A stretch of DNA of 37,736 nt from an uncultured Clostridium sp. GTDB taxonomy: Bacteria; Bacillota; Clostridia; TANB77; CAG-508. This document shows, in pieces, positions 1-9,450 of the stretch. The position numbers and the translations under genes were made by a program. A model generated the notes under the pieces. The model was given only the letters and a program-made list of their open reading frames with translations. It was not told where the DNA came from and searched no databases. The first letter of the stretch is position 1, and each line of letters opens with the position of its first letter. The DNA lies in NCBI GenBank assembly GCA_948437895.1, contig CAOJKK010000012.1, positions 1 to 37,736 on the forward strand, written 5' to 3'.

Positions 1-1963
1 ACAATAATAGTAATGCTGATATTAGTTGGAGTGACAATAAATGTAGCACTAAATGGTGGACTATTTGGAACAACAAAGTTTGCAGCAGAAGAAACAGAAA
101 TGGCACTTTTAAAAGAGCAAGCAGAGTCAATAAAATATTCACTTATGATGGATGAAGCAGCAGGAAGAGGAAAAGTGACAGTAAGTAGTTTGGCAGATGC
201 TATTTATAGAGAATTAGGAAAAGAAAAAAACGGAAATATAGTTTTAAGTAAAGATGGAAAATATGATATTATTGTAGAAAGTAACTTAAATATTAAGGTA
301 AGAAGACATGGGGAGACTGAACCGACAACAGATGTAGAGGATTTAGTAGAAACAAGAGTATTTTTAAGTGATGATACTTCAGCATCAATATATTTTATAC
401 CAAATGCAGAAAGATATTATCCTGAATTAATAGAGCCAGCAATTTTGAAAGCAGTGAATATGCTTGCAGAAACAAACTTTGATAATATTGAAGACATGAA
501 AAAGTTTGTAATAGAAATGGAAGATTCACCATTTGAGGGAATGACTCCAGAGGAAGTATCTATACAAGATATTGTTAATATATTAAATGGACATGAAATG
601 AGTATAAACGAATTTATGTATAGATTAGGATATTTAATGTTTATTGAAACAGAACAAGAAAAAGAAACATTAGTTTATGAGTATAATAGATTTTTTATAG
701 TGGCATTTTTGAGTAACAACAATTCTTTACCAGATGAACAACGTAATTTCATAAATAATACTTTGAATAATAGTAATTACAGAGAAATGAAGCAATATAT
801 GGTTAATGAAATTGATGAATACAAAGGCCGAGATCCTAATACAATTACATTTAATGAGGTAATGAATACTATAACTATTGCAGTGGGTGGAACAGTAGGT
901 GATGAGGATATTGATGTCAATAAATCATATAATGATTTAGCAAATCAAGTACTTGATGGTTTTTATGGAACTATGAATGGAAATAATGTAGCACTTCTAC
1001 CAATAATAATGTTGACAAAGTTTCCAGAAATTAAAGTTATTCAAGGTGAGGGAATAGTTTATTTAAACTGTATGCCAGCTGTCGATCTAAATGGAACATA
1101 CAACTATACAGTAACAACTGGTAAATATACTAGTACAATATCTGTAGATGTTACAGTGTTTCCTTGGACAGATATATATACAGAAACAACAAATTATACA
1201 GACGCTAATGGACAAATCGCAGTAATACCAAAAGGATTTAGAGTATCTAAAAATGCAATTTCAGATACTGTTAGCGAAGGATTAGTAATTGCTGATGAGA
1301 ATAAAAATAAATTTGTTTGGATTCCAGTATCTGATGAAGATTATGATGAAATGATAGATAGTGCAAGTAAAAGTGGAAAGCTATATGATTTTTCTACTAG
1401 TGGAACACCATCATATAGAGGACTAGAAGATGTTTCAGCACATCAAGCTGAATTTGATGCAATGTGTGAGAGCGTAAAGAAGAATAAAGGATTCTATATA
1501 GGAGTTTATGAGACTACAGTATTTGAAGATAATGCAAAATCATTTGGTTATACTTCGTTTATGAATACAAATCCTGGAAAAATGCAGGCATCGTTTGATG
1601 AACTTTATAGAAAACAAAAAAATTTAGATACAAATAGTGATGCAGTTGTTAGTGGAATGATATGGGGATGCCAATGGGATAGAGTTATGAAATTTGTTAA
1701 TACAAGTTCATTTAATGTTGGACAGGCAGTAGAGAGTAGACATTTAGGAGCTGCGAGCCTTGGAGAATCAACTGGAAAAGTAGAAAGTAAAAATATTACT
1801 TCGTTAGAAGGAAATTATGAAGAATGGACAATGGAAGGTATAGTTAGAGGAGGACGGAAGAAAGGCTTTATTTGGAGAATCAACATACTATCCAGCATCA
1901 GGAAGACATGAAATATCTAGTAGTAGCACAGCAGCTTCTAGAATGATGATGTATATTAAATAG
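1..1963 (+). CDS. Pilin-like secreted protein with formylglycine-enzyme-like C-terminal domain, 5' truncated, one CGGA quadruplet
   Basis: Open from base 1, so the start lies outside the window. The visible N-terminus (TIIVMLILVGVTINVAL, then an EETE stretch) looks like the hydrophobic helix of a type IV prepilin or pseudopilin. A long middle region of unknown fold follows. From about residue 410 there is a domain with IPKGFRVS, KFVWIPVSDEDYDEM and GFYIGVYE, resembling the FGE-sulfatase-like domains fused to pilin-like proteins in gut Clostridia. At 1855 an in-frame CGG occurs; triplet reading gives an unrelated basic tail stopping at 1911. Reading CGGA (1855-1858) as one Gly gives a tail with GES..YYPASGRHE..SRMMMYIK and a TAG at 1961-1963, the ending expected for this fold. 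About 653 residues are visible. Substrate and role unknown; probably surface exposed. Confidence 0.7.
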
Positions 1964-1971
1964 AAAATAAA

Positions 1972-2002
1972 AATAGATTGTAGAAATACAATCTATTTTT
2001 TA
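1972..2002 (+). terminator. Rho-independent terminator of the pilin-like gene
   Basis: A 10-bp perfect stem (AATAGATTGT / ACAATCTATT) with a 6-base loop is followed by a T run. It lies 9 bases after the TAG at 1961, which supports the shifted reading frame as the true end of the gene. Confidence 0.85.
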
Positions 2003-2040
2003 TACATATTTATTAAGTTATATTGCAAACTATATATAAA

Positions 2041-2541
2041 TTAACTAAACATTGCTCCAAACGCACCAAATACTCCAAAAGATGCTAGCCCCATTATAAC
2101 TCCTGCTAGAATTACTCCTGCAATAATTGCTAAAATACTCTTTTTAAAATCCATATTTAGAAAACTAGCTGCAAGTGTTCCTGTCCAAGCACCTGTACCA
2201 GGAAGTGGAATTCCCACAAATAAAAATAGAGCAAAATATAATCCACGGCCAGCTTTTTCTTGTAATTTTTGTCCACCTTTTTCACCTTTTTCTAAACAGA
2301 ATGTAAAGAATTTTCCAATGAACTTTTTGTCTGCTCCCCATATTAATACTTTTCTAGCAAAAAAGAAAATAAATGGTACAGGAAGCATGTTACCTATGAT
2401 ACAAACAATATAAAGAGGTATCAAAGGAAGTGCATCTCCTAGAAGGGGACTTAGTCCTATTGGAACAGCTCCTCTTAACTCAATAAGTGGTACCATAGAT
2501 ACAAAAAAAACTAATAGATATTTAAGAAATATATTATTCAT
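2041..2541 (-). CDS. Small multidrug export-like membrane protein (COG2426 / Sm_multidrug_ex family)
   Basis: 166 residues and strongly hydrophobic. It starts MNNIFLKYLLVFFVSMVPLIE followed by LRGAVPIG, the hallmark ELRGAIPxG motif of the COG2426 family. A central FVGIPLPGTGAWTG motif (about residues 110-123) is also typical, and about four membrane segments are visible. The family is annotated as small multidrug export or DedA-like, but transport has not been well shown, so the function is tentative. It is a single gene with its own start and no operon partner, convergent with the pilin-like gene. Confidence 0.8.
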   Translation of the reverse strand: MNNIFLKYLLVFFVSMVPLIELRGAVPIGLSPLLGDALPLIPLYIVCIIGNMLPVPFIFFFARKVLIWGADKKFIGKFFTFCLEKGEKGGQKLQEKAGRGLYFALFLFVGIPLPGTGAWTGTLAASFLNMDFKKSILAIIAGVILAGVIMGLASFGVFGAFGAMFS

Positions 2542-2683
2542 AGATAATCTCCTTTATTAAATTATAATCTAAATTATTTTATATTATAACTATGAAAAAG
2601 TCTATAAAAATTTATTAAAAAATTATGCTATTCATATTAAAATGAAAATTTTTACATTTTTGTAAAAAAATGTAATCTAACTA

Positions 2684-2712
2684 TTGATAATAGAATTATT
2701 AAAGTATATAAT
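2684..2712 (+). promoter_or_regulatory. Sigma-A promoter of the small hydrophobic peptide
   Basis: TTGATA at 2684-2689 and TATAAT at 2707-2712, 17-base spacer. The expected transcript start is near 2719, so the mRNA would begin at about UGCCCGCC, immediately before a hairpin that hides the ribosome binding site. Confidence 0.75.
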
Positions 2713-2748
2713 ATCTTTGTGCCCGCCTTCCAAAAGGAGGTGAAAATT

Positions 2749-2811
2749 TTGGGTGCCATAATAAAGTTTTTTGTACTAATTGTCATTTATATTATTCTTA
2801 AATTATTTTGA
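2749..2811 (+). CDS. Candidate type I toxin: 20-residue hydrophobic membrane peptide
   Basis: A TTG start at 2749 follows a strong AAAAGGAGGTGAAAA ribosome binding site and encodes 20 residues: MGAIIKFF, a valine/isoleucine-rich stretch, then ILKLF and TGA. It is one short membrane helix with a lysine near each end. The leader CCUUCC-AAAA-GGAGG can fold so that the Shine-Dalgarno sequence is paired. The promoter is perfectly placed, a bidirectional terminator follows, and an opposing promoter lies downstream. This is the plan of type I toxins of the TxpA/BsrG kind. An in-frame GTG at 2719 would add 10 residues but lies at the predicted transcript start, so TTG is preferred. The match is by architecture, not recognised homology. 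Confidence 0.55.
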   Translation: MGAIIKFFVLIVIYIILKLF

Positions 2812-2827
2812 TAGTTTGTACATAGCA

Positions 2828-2860
2828 AAAGACTAGAGGTTGCATCTCTAGTCTTTTTTT
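2828..2860. terminator. Bidirectional terminator shared by peptide mRNA and antisense RNA
   Basis: Stem AGACTAGAG / CTCTAGTCT (2830-2838 with 2846-2854), flanked by T7 on the plus side and A4 on the other. It can end the rightward peptide mRNA and a leftward RNA from 2967. Confidence 0.85.
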
Positions 2861-2932
2861 GTACCTTTTTGGGTCACATTAATAAAGTTTACTTAGATTT
2901 AAGAGGGTATTTATATATTCTCTCTTAATCTT
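2830..2932 (-). ncRNA. Candidate antisense antitoxin RNA
   Basis: A minus-strand promoter (TTGACT, complement of 2962-2967; 17-base spacer; TATAAT, complement of 2939-2944) should start a leftward RNA near 2932. It would end at the shared hairpin, giving a transcript of about 100 bases. No good reading frame is visible in it. It overlaps the 3' end of the peptide mRNA, as antitoxin RNAs do in convergent type I systems. Predicted from promoter and terminator only. Confidence 0.45.
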
Positions 2933-2938
2933 ATTTAA

Positions 2939-2967
2939 ATTATACAAATTTTTCAGGTATAAGTCAA
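2939..2967 (-). promoter_or_regulatory. Sigma-A promoter for the antisense RNA
   Basis: Minus strand TTGACT (2967-2962), 17 bases, TATAAT (2944-2939). Nothing else on the minus strand downstream needs it except the short RNA ending at 2828. Confidence 0.65.
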
Positions 2968-3115
2968 GGAGTTTCACCCAATTTTTTCCAATTTGAAATT
3001 TGTAGCTTAGATTTTACAGGGAAATATTTAATAAAATTTGGCATAGTCTATATTGAATTTACATTAAAATGATAGTATATTTATATATAAACAGAATTGT
3101 ATAAGGAGAAGATTA

Positions 3116-3812
3116 ATGAGTTATATAGAATTAAATGATGTTGTAAAGACATATAATAATGGGGCTGTAAAAGCGGCAGATGGAGTATCTTTCTCAGGAG
3201 AAAAGGGTGAGATTATAGTTGTTGTAGGTCCAAGCGGGGCTCGGAAAAACTACTGTATTAAATCTAATTGGTGGAATGGATAGCATAAGTAGTGGAAAGA
3301 TAATAATTGATGGAAGAGATATAAGTAAATATAACGAGAGGAAGCTTACAGAATATAGAAGAAATGATATAGGATTTGTTTTTCAATTCTATAATTTAAT
3401 TCCAAATTTGACAGCAAAAGAAAATGTAGAGCTTGCAAGTCAAATATGTAGGGATGCATTAGATCCAGAAGAAGTACTAAAAGATGTTGGATTAGAAAAA
3501 AGAATTAATAATTTTCCAGGACAATTATCTGGAGGAGAACAACAAAGAGTTGCAATAGCAAGAGCAATTGCTAAAAATCCAAAGCTTCTTTTATGTGATG
3601 AACCGACAGGAGCTTTAGACTATAACACTGGAAAAGAAGTATTAAAACTATTACAAAATACAGCAAGGAATAAAAATATAACAGTTATAATAATTACACA
3701 TAACCAAGCAATTACACCTATGGCAGATAGGGTAATTAAAATAAAAAATGGAAAAGTAAGTGAGAATAATATTAATAAAAATCCAATTTCTATTGATGAA
3801 ATAGAATGGTAA
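3116..3812 (+). CDS. ABC transporter ATP-binding subunit (MacB/LolD type), CGGA quadruplet in the Walker A glycine
   Basis: ATG at 3116 follows AAGGAGAAG. Reading CGGA at 3242-3245 as Gly43 gives a 231-residue ATPase of normal family length with Walker A GPSGAGKTT. The remaining motifs are intact: Q-loop FVFQFYNL, signature LSGGEQQRV, Walker [13 protein letters not shown] and H-loop IITHN. Triplet reading instead breaks the frame in the middle of the P-loop (GPSGA-R-KNY). The gene precedes a large FtsX permease, so it most likely energises an FtsX/MacB-type mechanotransmission or export complex at the membrane. The C-terminus runs straight to the hairpin before the permease. Substrate unknown. 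Confidence 0.9.
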
Positions 3813-3814
3813 AT

Positions 3815-3847
3815 TGGGGAAAAAGGGGACAGACCCCATTTTCCCCA
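3815..3847 (+). repeat. GGGGACAGAC-type palindromic element between ATPase and permease
   Basis: A near-perfect hairpin: TGGGGAAAA-A-GGGG, loop ACAGA, CCCC-A-TTTTCCCCA. It shares the string GAAAAAGGGGACAGAC with both arms of the longer element at 11895-11993, so it belongs to a dispersed repeat family. It sits three bases after the ATPase stop and just before the permease ribosome binding site (GGAGGG), where it could modulate operon expression. Confidence 0.7.
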
Positions 3848-3859
3848 TCGGAGGGAATT

Positions 3860-6800
3860 ATGAAAAAGGCATACCTAAAAGATGTTAAAAAGGAAATTAA
3901 AAAAACAAAAAAAAGATTCATCTCAATTATTGCAATTGTAATGTTAGGTGTTTCCTTTTATGTTGGAATAAATACAGGAAGTCCTGATATGCTTGATACA
4001 TATAACAAGTATATGAATGACTATAATATGTTTGATTTAAACTTGATGTCAACAGTAGGATTTAATAGTGAAGATATAGAAGAAGTAAGAGATATAGAAA
4101 ATCTTAAATATATCGAACCAGTAAAATCTTTGTGTGCAGTTACTGAAAGAGAAGACAAAGAAGAAGTTATAAATGTAATATCAATGCCTAAAGATGTAAA
4201 TGATAATACAATAAATAAAATAGATTTATTAGAAGGAACATATCCAAGCAATGCGAATCAGATAGTATTAGATAATAAACTATCAGGAAAATATAAAATA
4301 GGCGATACTATTGAATTTACTAATTCTGAAAGAGATTTAGAAGATACATTTAATATAACTAAATACGAAATTGTAGGATTTGCAAATTCCCCATTATACA
4401 TACAAATGGGAAGAGGAAATACTAGATTAGGAGATGGAACTATTTCTGGGTTTGCAATAGTTTTAGAAGACGCATTTTCTATGGAGGAATATACAAATAT
4501 ATATGCTAGAGTAGATACAAATAATAAGAATAGGACATCTGATGAGTATATAGAAGAAATAAAAGATATACAAAGTAAAGTAGAGGAAAAGACTAATAAG
4601 CTCGCAGAAGATAAACATACAAGATTATATAATGAGGCTAAAGAGAAAATAGATGATGCAAAAGAAGAGCTTAAAAAAGCAAAAGATGAACTTACAGGAG
4701 CAGAGAATAAACTAGCAAATGCAAGGACTAATTTAGAAAATGGAGAAAAAGAACTTGCCAAGCAAAAACAATCATATAATAATCAGATAAGTCAATATGA
4801 AAATAAAATACAGGAAGCGGAAGAGACTTTAGCTTCAACAAAAACTACTTTAGATGAAAAACAAAAAGAAGTTACTAGTGGTTTAGATAAATTAAGTGTT
4901 GAAGAGCAAAAACTAAATGCAGCAGAAAATGCAATTCTTCAAGGAACAGGAATATCAGATTTAAATAAATATTTAGAATATTTAAATAGTATATCTGCAC
5001 CTGAGGAAGCTATAAATAATGTGCAAAGTGTAATACAAGGAAAGGCTGAAATAGAAAATCAAAAACAAATTATTCAGGGGTACCAAACAGAATTACAAAA
5101 AGGACTAAATGAATATAATAATGGTCTATCTAATCTAAATTCACAAAAGCAAGAACTTGAAAACAATAAAAAAATAGCTAGTGCAAATTTTAAATCAGCA
5201 GAAAATAAAATAAGTAATGGTTGGATTGAACTTGAAGAAAACGAAAGTAAGTTTAAAGAAGAAAAGGATAATGCATTAAAAGAAATAGAAGATGCAGAAA
5301 AAGAAATTGCAGACAATGAAAAGAAGCTAGAGGATTTGAAAGTAAAGATATATGTACTTAATTTAGAGACAAATGAGGGATACGTATCATATAAATCAGA
5401 TTGTGATAGTGTTGCAACAATAGGAAAAGTTTTTCCAATAATATTCTTTTTAGTTGCAGCCCTAGTATCATTAACAGCTATGACAAGAATGGTTGAGGAG
5501 AATAGAGGAAATATTGGAACATATAAATCACTTGGGTATAGTAGAATAAAAATTGCTTCTAAATACTTAATATATTCTACATCTGCAACATTAATGGGAA
5601 TAATATTAGGAATTGTAATTGGTTCATATACACTACCTTGGGTAATTGCAGAAGCATATAGAATTTTATATCATACAATGCCAACTGTCTTAATGAGTAT
5701 AAATATTGAGTACAGTTTAACAGCAGGAGTTGCAGCATTTGCATCTACAACAATTGCTACAATTTTTGCATGTTATAGGATGCTTAGGGCAACACCTGCA
5801 AAACTAATGAGACCAAAGTCTCCAAAAGAAGGTAAAAAGATATTTTTAGAAAGAATTCCATTTATTTGGAAACATTTATCATTTACAAAGAAAATAACAG
5901 CAAGAAATGTATTTAGATATAAAAAGCGTCTATATATGACTGTAATAGGTATTGCAGGTTGTACAGCATTAATATTTACGGGATTTGGATTAAGAAACTC
6001 TATATCTTCAATTGTAAATAAGCAATATGGAGATATAAGAAAATATGATTTTGAAATTACATTAAAGAATGAATTGAATGATAATCAAATAGAAGATTTA
6101 AATAAATATATAGAGAATAATAGTAAAGATTCAAGATACACATATATAAGACAACAAACAAATGATATTGAAGCAAATGGCAATGATTTAAATGTGTATA
6201 TAGTTGGAATTGATAATAAAGAAGAATTAACAGATTTCGTAACAATGCAAAATAGAAAAACAAAGGAAAAAATAGATGTTCAAGATGATGGGGTTGTAAT
6301 AACAGAAAAGATATCTAAATTATTAGATGTTAAAATAGGTGATGAAATTTCAATAAAAGTTGATGATGAAAAATACAAAAATGTTAAAGTAATGGGAATA
6401 GTAGAAAACTATGTTTATCATTATGTGTATATGAGTAAGGTTGTATATGAGCAAATATATGATGAAAAGATGATAGATAATCATATATACTTAAATATTA
6501 ATGAAAATTTAAGTAAAGAGTCTGAAGAACAGATTTCAAAAACTTTATTAGGAAATGATAATATATCACAAGTGTTAAGAGTAAGTAGTATTAGTGAAGG
6601 CTTTGATGATATGATAAAAAGTTTAAACATGGTAGTAATAGTATTAATAGCATGTGCAGCAATGCTTGCTTTTGTAGTGTTATATAATTTAAACAGTATA
6701 AATATAGAAGAAAGAAAAAGAGAACTTGCTACAATCAAATTATTGGGATTTTACAATAGAGAATTATCTAGTTATGTATTTAGAGAAAATATAATACTTA

Positions 6801-7024
6801 CAATTATAGGAGGACTTTTAGGGTTAATATTAGGAGTATTTTTACTTTCGTTTATAATATCAACAGCAGAAGTAGATATGGTTATGTTTGGTAGAGAAAC
6901 TACTATAACAAGTTATATATTTGCGTTTTTAATGACAATAGTATTTGCAACATTAATTAATTTGATAATGAATAAAGAATTAAAAAAGATAGATATGATT
7001 GAAAGCTTAAAAAGTGTAGAGTAA
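3860..7024 (+). CDS. Large FtsX-type ABC permease with long periplasm-side coiled coil
   Basis: ATG at 3860 follows GGAGGGAATT. An in-frame upstream start would translate the palindromic repeat, so it is rejected. 1054 residues. One membrane helix (about residues 20-40) is followed by an extracellular domain with a very long heptad-rich coiled coil (about 245-495, many Glu/Lys). Three helices with an FtsX core (SLTAMTRMVEENRGNIGTYK, from about 525) come next, then a second extracellular domain and a C-terminal FtsX core (RKRELATIKLLGFYNRELS) with the last three helices. This two-FtsX layout is shared by Firmicute permeases linked to envelope stress, antimicrobial peptide resistance or cell-wall hydrolase control. 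It pairs with the ATPase upstream. Despite its length it contains no in-frame CGG. Confidence 0.88.
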   Translation: MKKAYLKDVKKEIKKTKKRFISIIAIVMLGVSFYVGINTGSPDMLDTYNKYMNDYNMFDLNLMSTVGFNSEDIEEVRDIENLKYIEPVKSLCAVTEREDKEEVINVISMPKDVNDNTINKIDLLEGTYPSNANQIVLDNKLSGKYKIGDTIEFTNSERDLEDTFNITKYEIVGFANSPLYIQMGRGNTRLGDGTISGFAIVLEDAFSMEEYTNIYARVDTNNKNRTSDEYIEEIKDIQSKVEEKTNKLAEDKHTRLYNEAKEKIDDAKEELKKAKDELTGAENKLANARTNLENGEKELAKQKQSYNNQISQYENKIQEAEETLASTKTTLDEKQKEVTSGLDKLSVEEQKLNAAENAILQGTGISDLNKYLEYLNSISAPEEAINNVQSVIQGKAEIENQKQIIQGYQTELQKGLNEYNNGLSNLNSQKQELENNKKIASANFKSAENKISNGWIELEENESKFKEEKDNALKEIEDAEKEIADNEKKLEDLKVKIYVLNLETNEGYVSYKSDCDSVATIGKVFPIIFFLVAALVSLTAMTRMVEENRGNIGTYKSLGYSRIKIASKYLIYSTSATLMGIILGIVIGSYTLPWVIAEAYRILYHTMPTVLMSINIEYSLTAGVAAFASTTIATIFACYRMLRATPAKLMRPKSPKEGKKIFLERIPFIWKHLSFTKKITARNVFRYKKRLYMTVIGIAGCTALIFTGFGLRNSISSIVNKQYGDIRKYDFEITLKNELNDNQIEDLNKYIENNSKDSRYTYIRQQTNDIEANGNDLNVYIVGIDNKEELTDFVTMQNRKTKEKIDVQDDGVVITEKISKLLDVKIGDEISIKVDDEKYKNVKVMGIVENYVYHYVYMSKVVYEQIYDEKMIDNHIYLNINENLSKESEEQISKTLLGNDNISQVLRVSSISEGFDDMIKSLNMVVIVLIACAAMLAFVVLYNLNSINIEERKRELATIKLLGFYNRELSSYVFRENIILTIIGGLLGLILGVFLLSFIISTAEVDMVMFGRETTITSYIFAFLMTIVFATLINLIMNKELKKIDMIESLKSVE

Positions 7025-7136
7025 ATAGATTTTACGAGTGTTTAACTTTACAAATTAACAATACTATTGTATATTATTTATCAGTAGAAGAATTATAAAG
7101 AGATATAAATAAAAAAAATTATGAGAGGTTTTAGAT

Positions 7137-8348
7137 ATGCTAAAAGGAAAAACAGTAGTTATAGGGGTTACAGGTAGTATTGCTGCTTATAAAATGGCTA
7201 ATGTTGCAAGTGCTTTGGTTAAAGAAGGAGCAGATGTACATGTAGTTATGACAAAAAATGCTATTAATTTTATAAACCCAATAACATTTGAAACATTAAC
7301 TAATAATAAATGCCTTATAGATACATTTGACAGAAATTTTCAGTTTCATGTGGCACATGTATCTTTAGCTCAAAAAGCAGATGTAATGCTTATTGCACCA
7401 GCATCAGCAAACATTATAGGAAAACTTGCAAATGGAATAGCAGATGATATGCTAAGCACAATGGCACTTGCAGCAAGTTGCAAAATTATTGTATCACCTG
7501 CAATGAATACAAATATGTATAGAAATAACATTGTTCAAGATAATTTGAAAAAATTAAAAACATACGGATTTGAAATTATTGAGCCTGCTACTGGTAGACT
7601 TGCTTGTGCTTCAGTAGGAGAAGGAAAGTTACCAGACGAGGGCATTTTGCTAGATTATATAAAACAGGAAATTGAATTTGAAAAAGATATGGAAGGTATT
7701 AATGTTGTTGTAACTGCAGGGCCAACTATTGAAAAAATTGACCCAGTAAGATATATTACAAATCATTCAAGTGGCAAAATGGGATATGCCATTGCAGAAA
7801 TTGCTGCAAGGCGTGGAGCAAATGTAACTCTTATTTCAGGGCCAACACATATAAATCCACCAATGTTTGTGAATGTCCTAAATGTAGAATCAGCAAATGA
7901 CATGTATAATGCGGTTATAAATAACACAGACAAATGTGATATTTTGATTAAAGCGGCTGCAGTTGCAGATTATACAGTTGAAACACAAAGTAATGAAAAA
8001 ATTAAGAAGAGTGATAATAACATAAAGCTTAATCTTGTTAGAACAAATGATATTTTAAAGATTGTTGGAGAAAAGAAAAGTAATAACCAAGTTATCTGCG
8101 GATTTTCTATGGAAACCAGTGATTTAATTGAGAACTCTCGTAAAAAATTAACTACGAAAAATTGTGATATGATAATTGCTAATAATTTAAATGATGATGG
8201 GGCAGGATTTGGTGTTGATACAAATAAGATTAGTATAATTACAAAGGACAAGACCCAAAGTCTTGATGTACTTCCAAAAAAACAAGTTGCAATTGAGGTA
8301 TTAAATAAAGCACTTGAGATTTATAAAGCTAAGAATGGAGAAAAATAA
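7137..8348 (+). CDS. coaBC: Bifunctional phosphopantothenoylcysteine decarboxylase / phosphopantothenate-cysteine ligase
   Basis: 403 residues, the usual length. The N-terminal flavoprotein domain begins GKTVVIGVTGSIAAYKM and carries ASANIIGKLANGIADDML and the PAMNTNMY loop, so it is the CoaC decarboxylase half. The ligase half begins near residue 183 with VVVTAGPTIEKIDPVRYITN and the SSGKMG motif; KAAAVADYTV and NKISII follow. It converts 4'-phosphopantothenate to 4'-phosphopantetheine through the cysteine adduct. ATG follows GAGAGG. Its stop overlaps the coaX start by one base (TAATG), which indicates translational coupling of two steps of the same pathway. Confidence 0.96.
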   Translation: MLKGKTVVIGVTGSIAAYKMANVASALVKEGADVHVVMTKNAINFINPITFETLTNNKCLIDTFDRNFQFHVAHVSLAQKADVMLIAPASANIIGKLANGIADDMLSTMALAASCKIIVSPAMNTNMYRNNIVQDNLKKLKTYGFEIIEPATGRLACASVGEGKLPDEGILLDYIKQEIEFEKDMEGINVVVTAGPTIEKIDPVRYITNHSSGKMGYAIAEIAARRGANVTLISGPTHINPPMFVNVLNVESANDMYNAVINNTDKCDILIKAAAVADYTVETQSNEKIKKSDNNIKLNLVRTNDILKIVGEKKSNNQVICGFSMETSDLIENSRKKLTTKNCDMIIANNLNDDGAGFGVDTNKISIITKDKTQSLDVLPKKQVAIEVLNKALEIYKAKNGEK

Positions 8349-9103
8349 TGATACTAGGAATTGATGTAGGAAATACTAATATTGTTGCTTCAATTATAAA
8401 TGAGCAAGGAGTAATAGATGAAGAACGCTATGAAACTGTGAGAGACTGCAAATATTCATATCATGAGGAGCATTTAAGGAAATTAGTTAAAGATAAAACT
8501 ATTAATGGTGTTATCATATCTTCTGTTGTACCTGAATTTAATAAACAGATAGAAGAAGTAACTATAAATATTTTAGGGATTACTCCAGTTTTTGTTAGTT
8601 CTAAACTTAAAACAGGAATACATATAAAATACGATTATCCAGAAAAACTAGGTGCAGATTTAATAACAGTAGCAGTAGGAGCTTTAAGTAGATATCAAGG
8701 ACCAATTATTGTAGTTGATATTGGTACAGCAACAACATTTTCTGTTATTAGTGAAAATAACGAGTATCTTGGAGGAATGATTGCTCCTGGGCCTTACACA
8801 TCAATAAAGGCCTTAGCTAGTATGACTTCACAATTACCAGAAATAGAAGTTGAAGTAACAGATAAGGTAATTGGAACAAATACAATTGACTGTATGAAAA
8901 TAGGTACAATAACAGCTCATACAGTAATGATTGATGGAATGATTGACAAAGTTATGAAAGTATTAAACAATACAAATATTAATATTATTGCAACAGGTGG
9001 AGAAGCTAAAGATATAATAAATATGTGCACACATAAGATTATCTTAGATAAAAACCTTATTCCATATGGACTATACGAAATATATAAAAAGAACTCAGGG
9101 TAG
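8348..9103 (+). CDS. coaX: Type III pantothenate kinase
   Basis: 251 residues. ASKHA-fold landmarks are IDVGNTNIVA at the N-terminus (phosphate binding), the VVPEFN region, YPEKLGADL, VDIGTATTFSV and YLGGMIAPGP. It phosphorylates pantothenate, the first step of coenzyme A synthesis, and is the potassium-dependent type III enzyme common in Clostridia. It is coupled to coaBC by a TAATG overlap. The last codons lie inside the terminator stem. Confidence 0.95.
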   Translation: MILGIDVGNTNIVASIINEQGVIDEERYETVRDCKYSYHEEHLRKLVKDKTINGVIISSVVPEFNKQIEEVTINILGITPVFVSSKLKTGIHIKYDYPEKLGADLITVAVGALSRYQGPIIVVDIGTATTFSVISENNEYLGGMIAPGPYTSIKALASMTSQLPEIEVEVTDKVIGTNTIDCMKIGTITAHTVMIDGMIDKVMKVLNNTNINIIATGGEAKDIINMCTHKIILDKNLIPYGLYEIYKKNSG

Positions 9104-9124
9104 ACTTTACTCTGAGTTCTTTTA
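9087..9124. terminator. Terminator overlapping the end of coaX
   Basis: AAAAGAACTCAG pairs with CTGAGTTCTTTT across a 13-base loop. It can also serve the convergent small gene at 9149-9322. Confidence 0.85.
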
Positions 9125-9148
9125 TAATCTTTACTATTTTTAAATATT

Positions 9149-9322
9149 TTATTCACTAACATTTTCAATTTGTACTGTTTTATTTTCAGGCACCTCTTTT
9201 TGAGAAGTAAATGAACTTGCAAGATATCCTGCAAAAAATCCTACTAAAAATACTATAACAATTAAAAGGGTAAATTTAATACTTTCTTGTTTTTCATATA
9301 TTTCCTTATCATAAACTTTCAT
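9149..9322 (-). CDS. Small single-pass membrane protein of unknown function
   Basis: 57 residues from the ATG at 9322, which sits 8 bases after AAAGGAG; two earlier ATGs are too close to that site. The protein begins MKVYDKEIYEKQES, has one membrane helix (LLIVIVFLVGFFAGYLASS, about 20-38), and ends in a short charged extracellular tail. No family is recognised. It faces coaX and shares its terminator. Confidence 0.6.
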   Translation of the reverse strand: MKVYDKEIYEKQESIKFTLLIVIVFLVGFFAGYLASSFTSQKEVPENKTVQIENVSE

Positions 9323-9450
9323 TTGCATCACTCCTTTTAATTAAATAATATAAATATATTATACATTATTATTTGAATTCTTTCAAGAAAAAATAAAGAA
9401 AGTTTTTAGAATAATAGAATATGTATAAATACATTGGACAGAATAATTTC

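Noticed and set aside
3116-3275. ABC ATPase and seven other genes as frameshifted pseudogenes or assembly errors
   Set aside because: All 11 shifts are the same event (an extra C before GGN), no other indel or nonsense change is present, the genes include essential ones, and a matching tRNA is encoded nearby. Random decay or sequencing noise would not be this uniform.
3806-3859. Longer N-terminus for the FtsX permease starting at 3806
   Set aside because: It would translate the palindromic repeat, overlap the ATPase stop and lack a ribosome binding site; the ATG at 3860 has GGAGGG and the expected MKK-membrane-helix start.
4258-4761. Antisense open frames within the permease and elsewhere (e.g. 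5074-5316, 12851-13267, 36061-36489)
   Set aside because: Low-complexity Ser/Leu/Phe-rich translations opposite real AT-rich genes, without ribosome binding sites.
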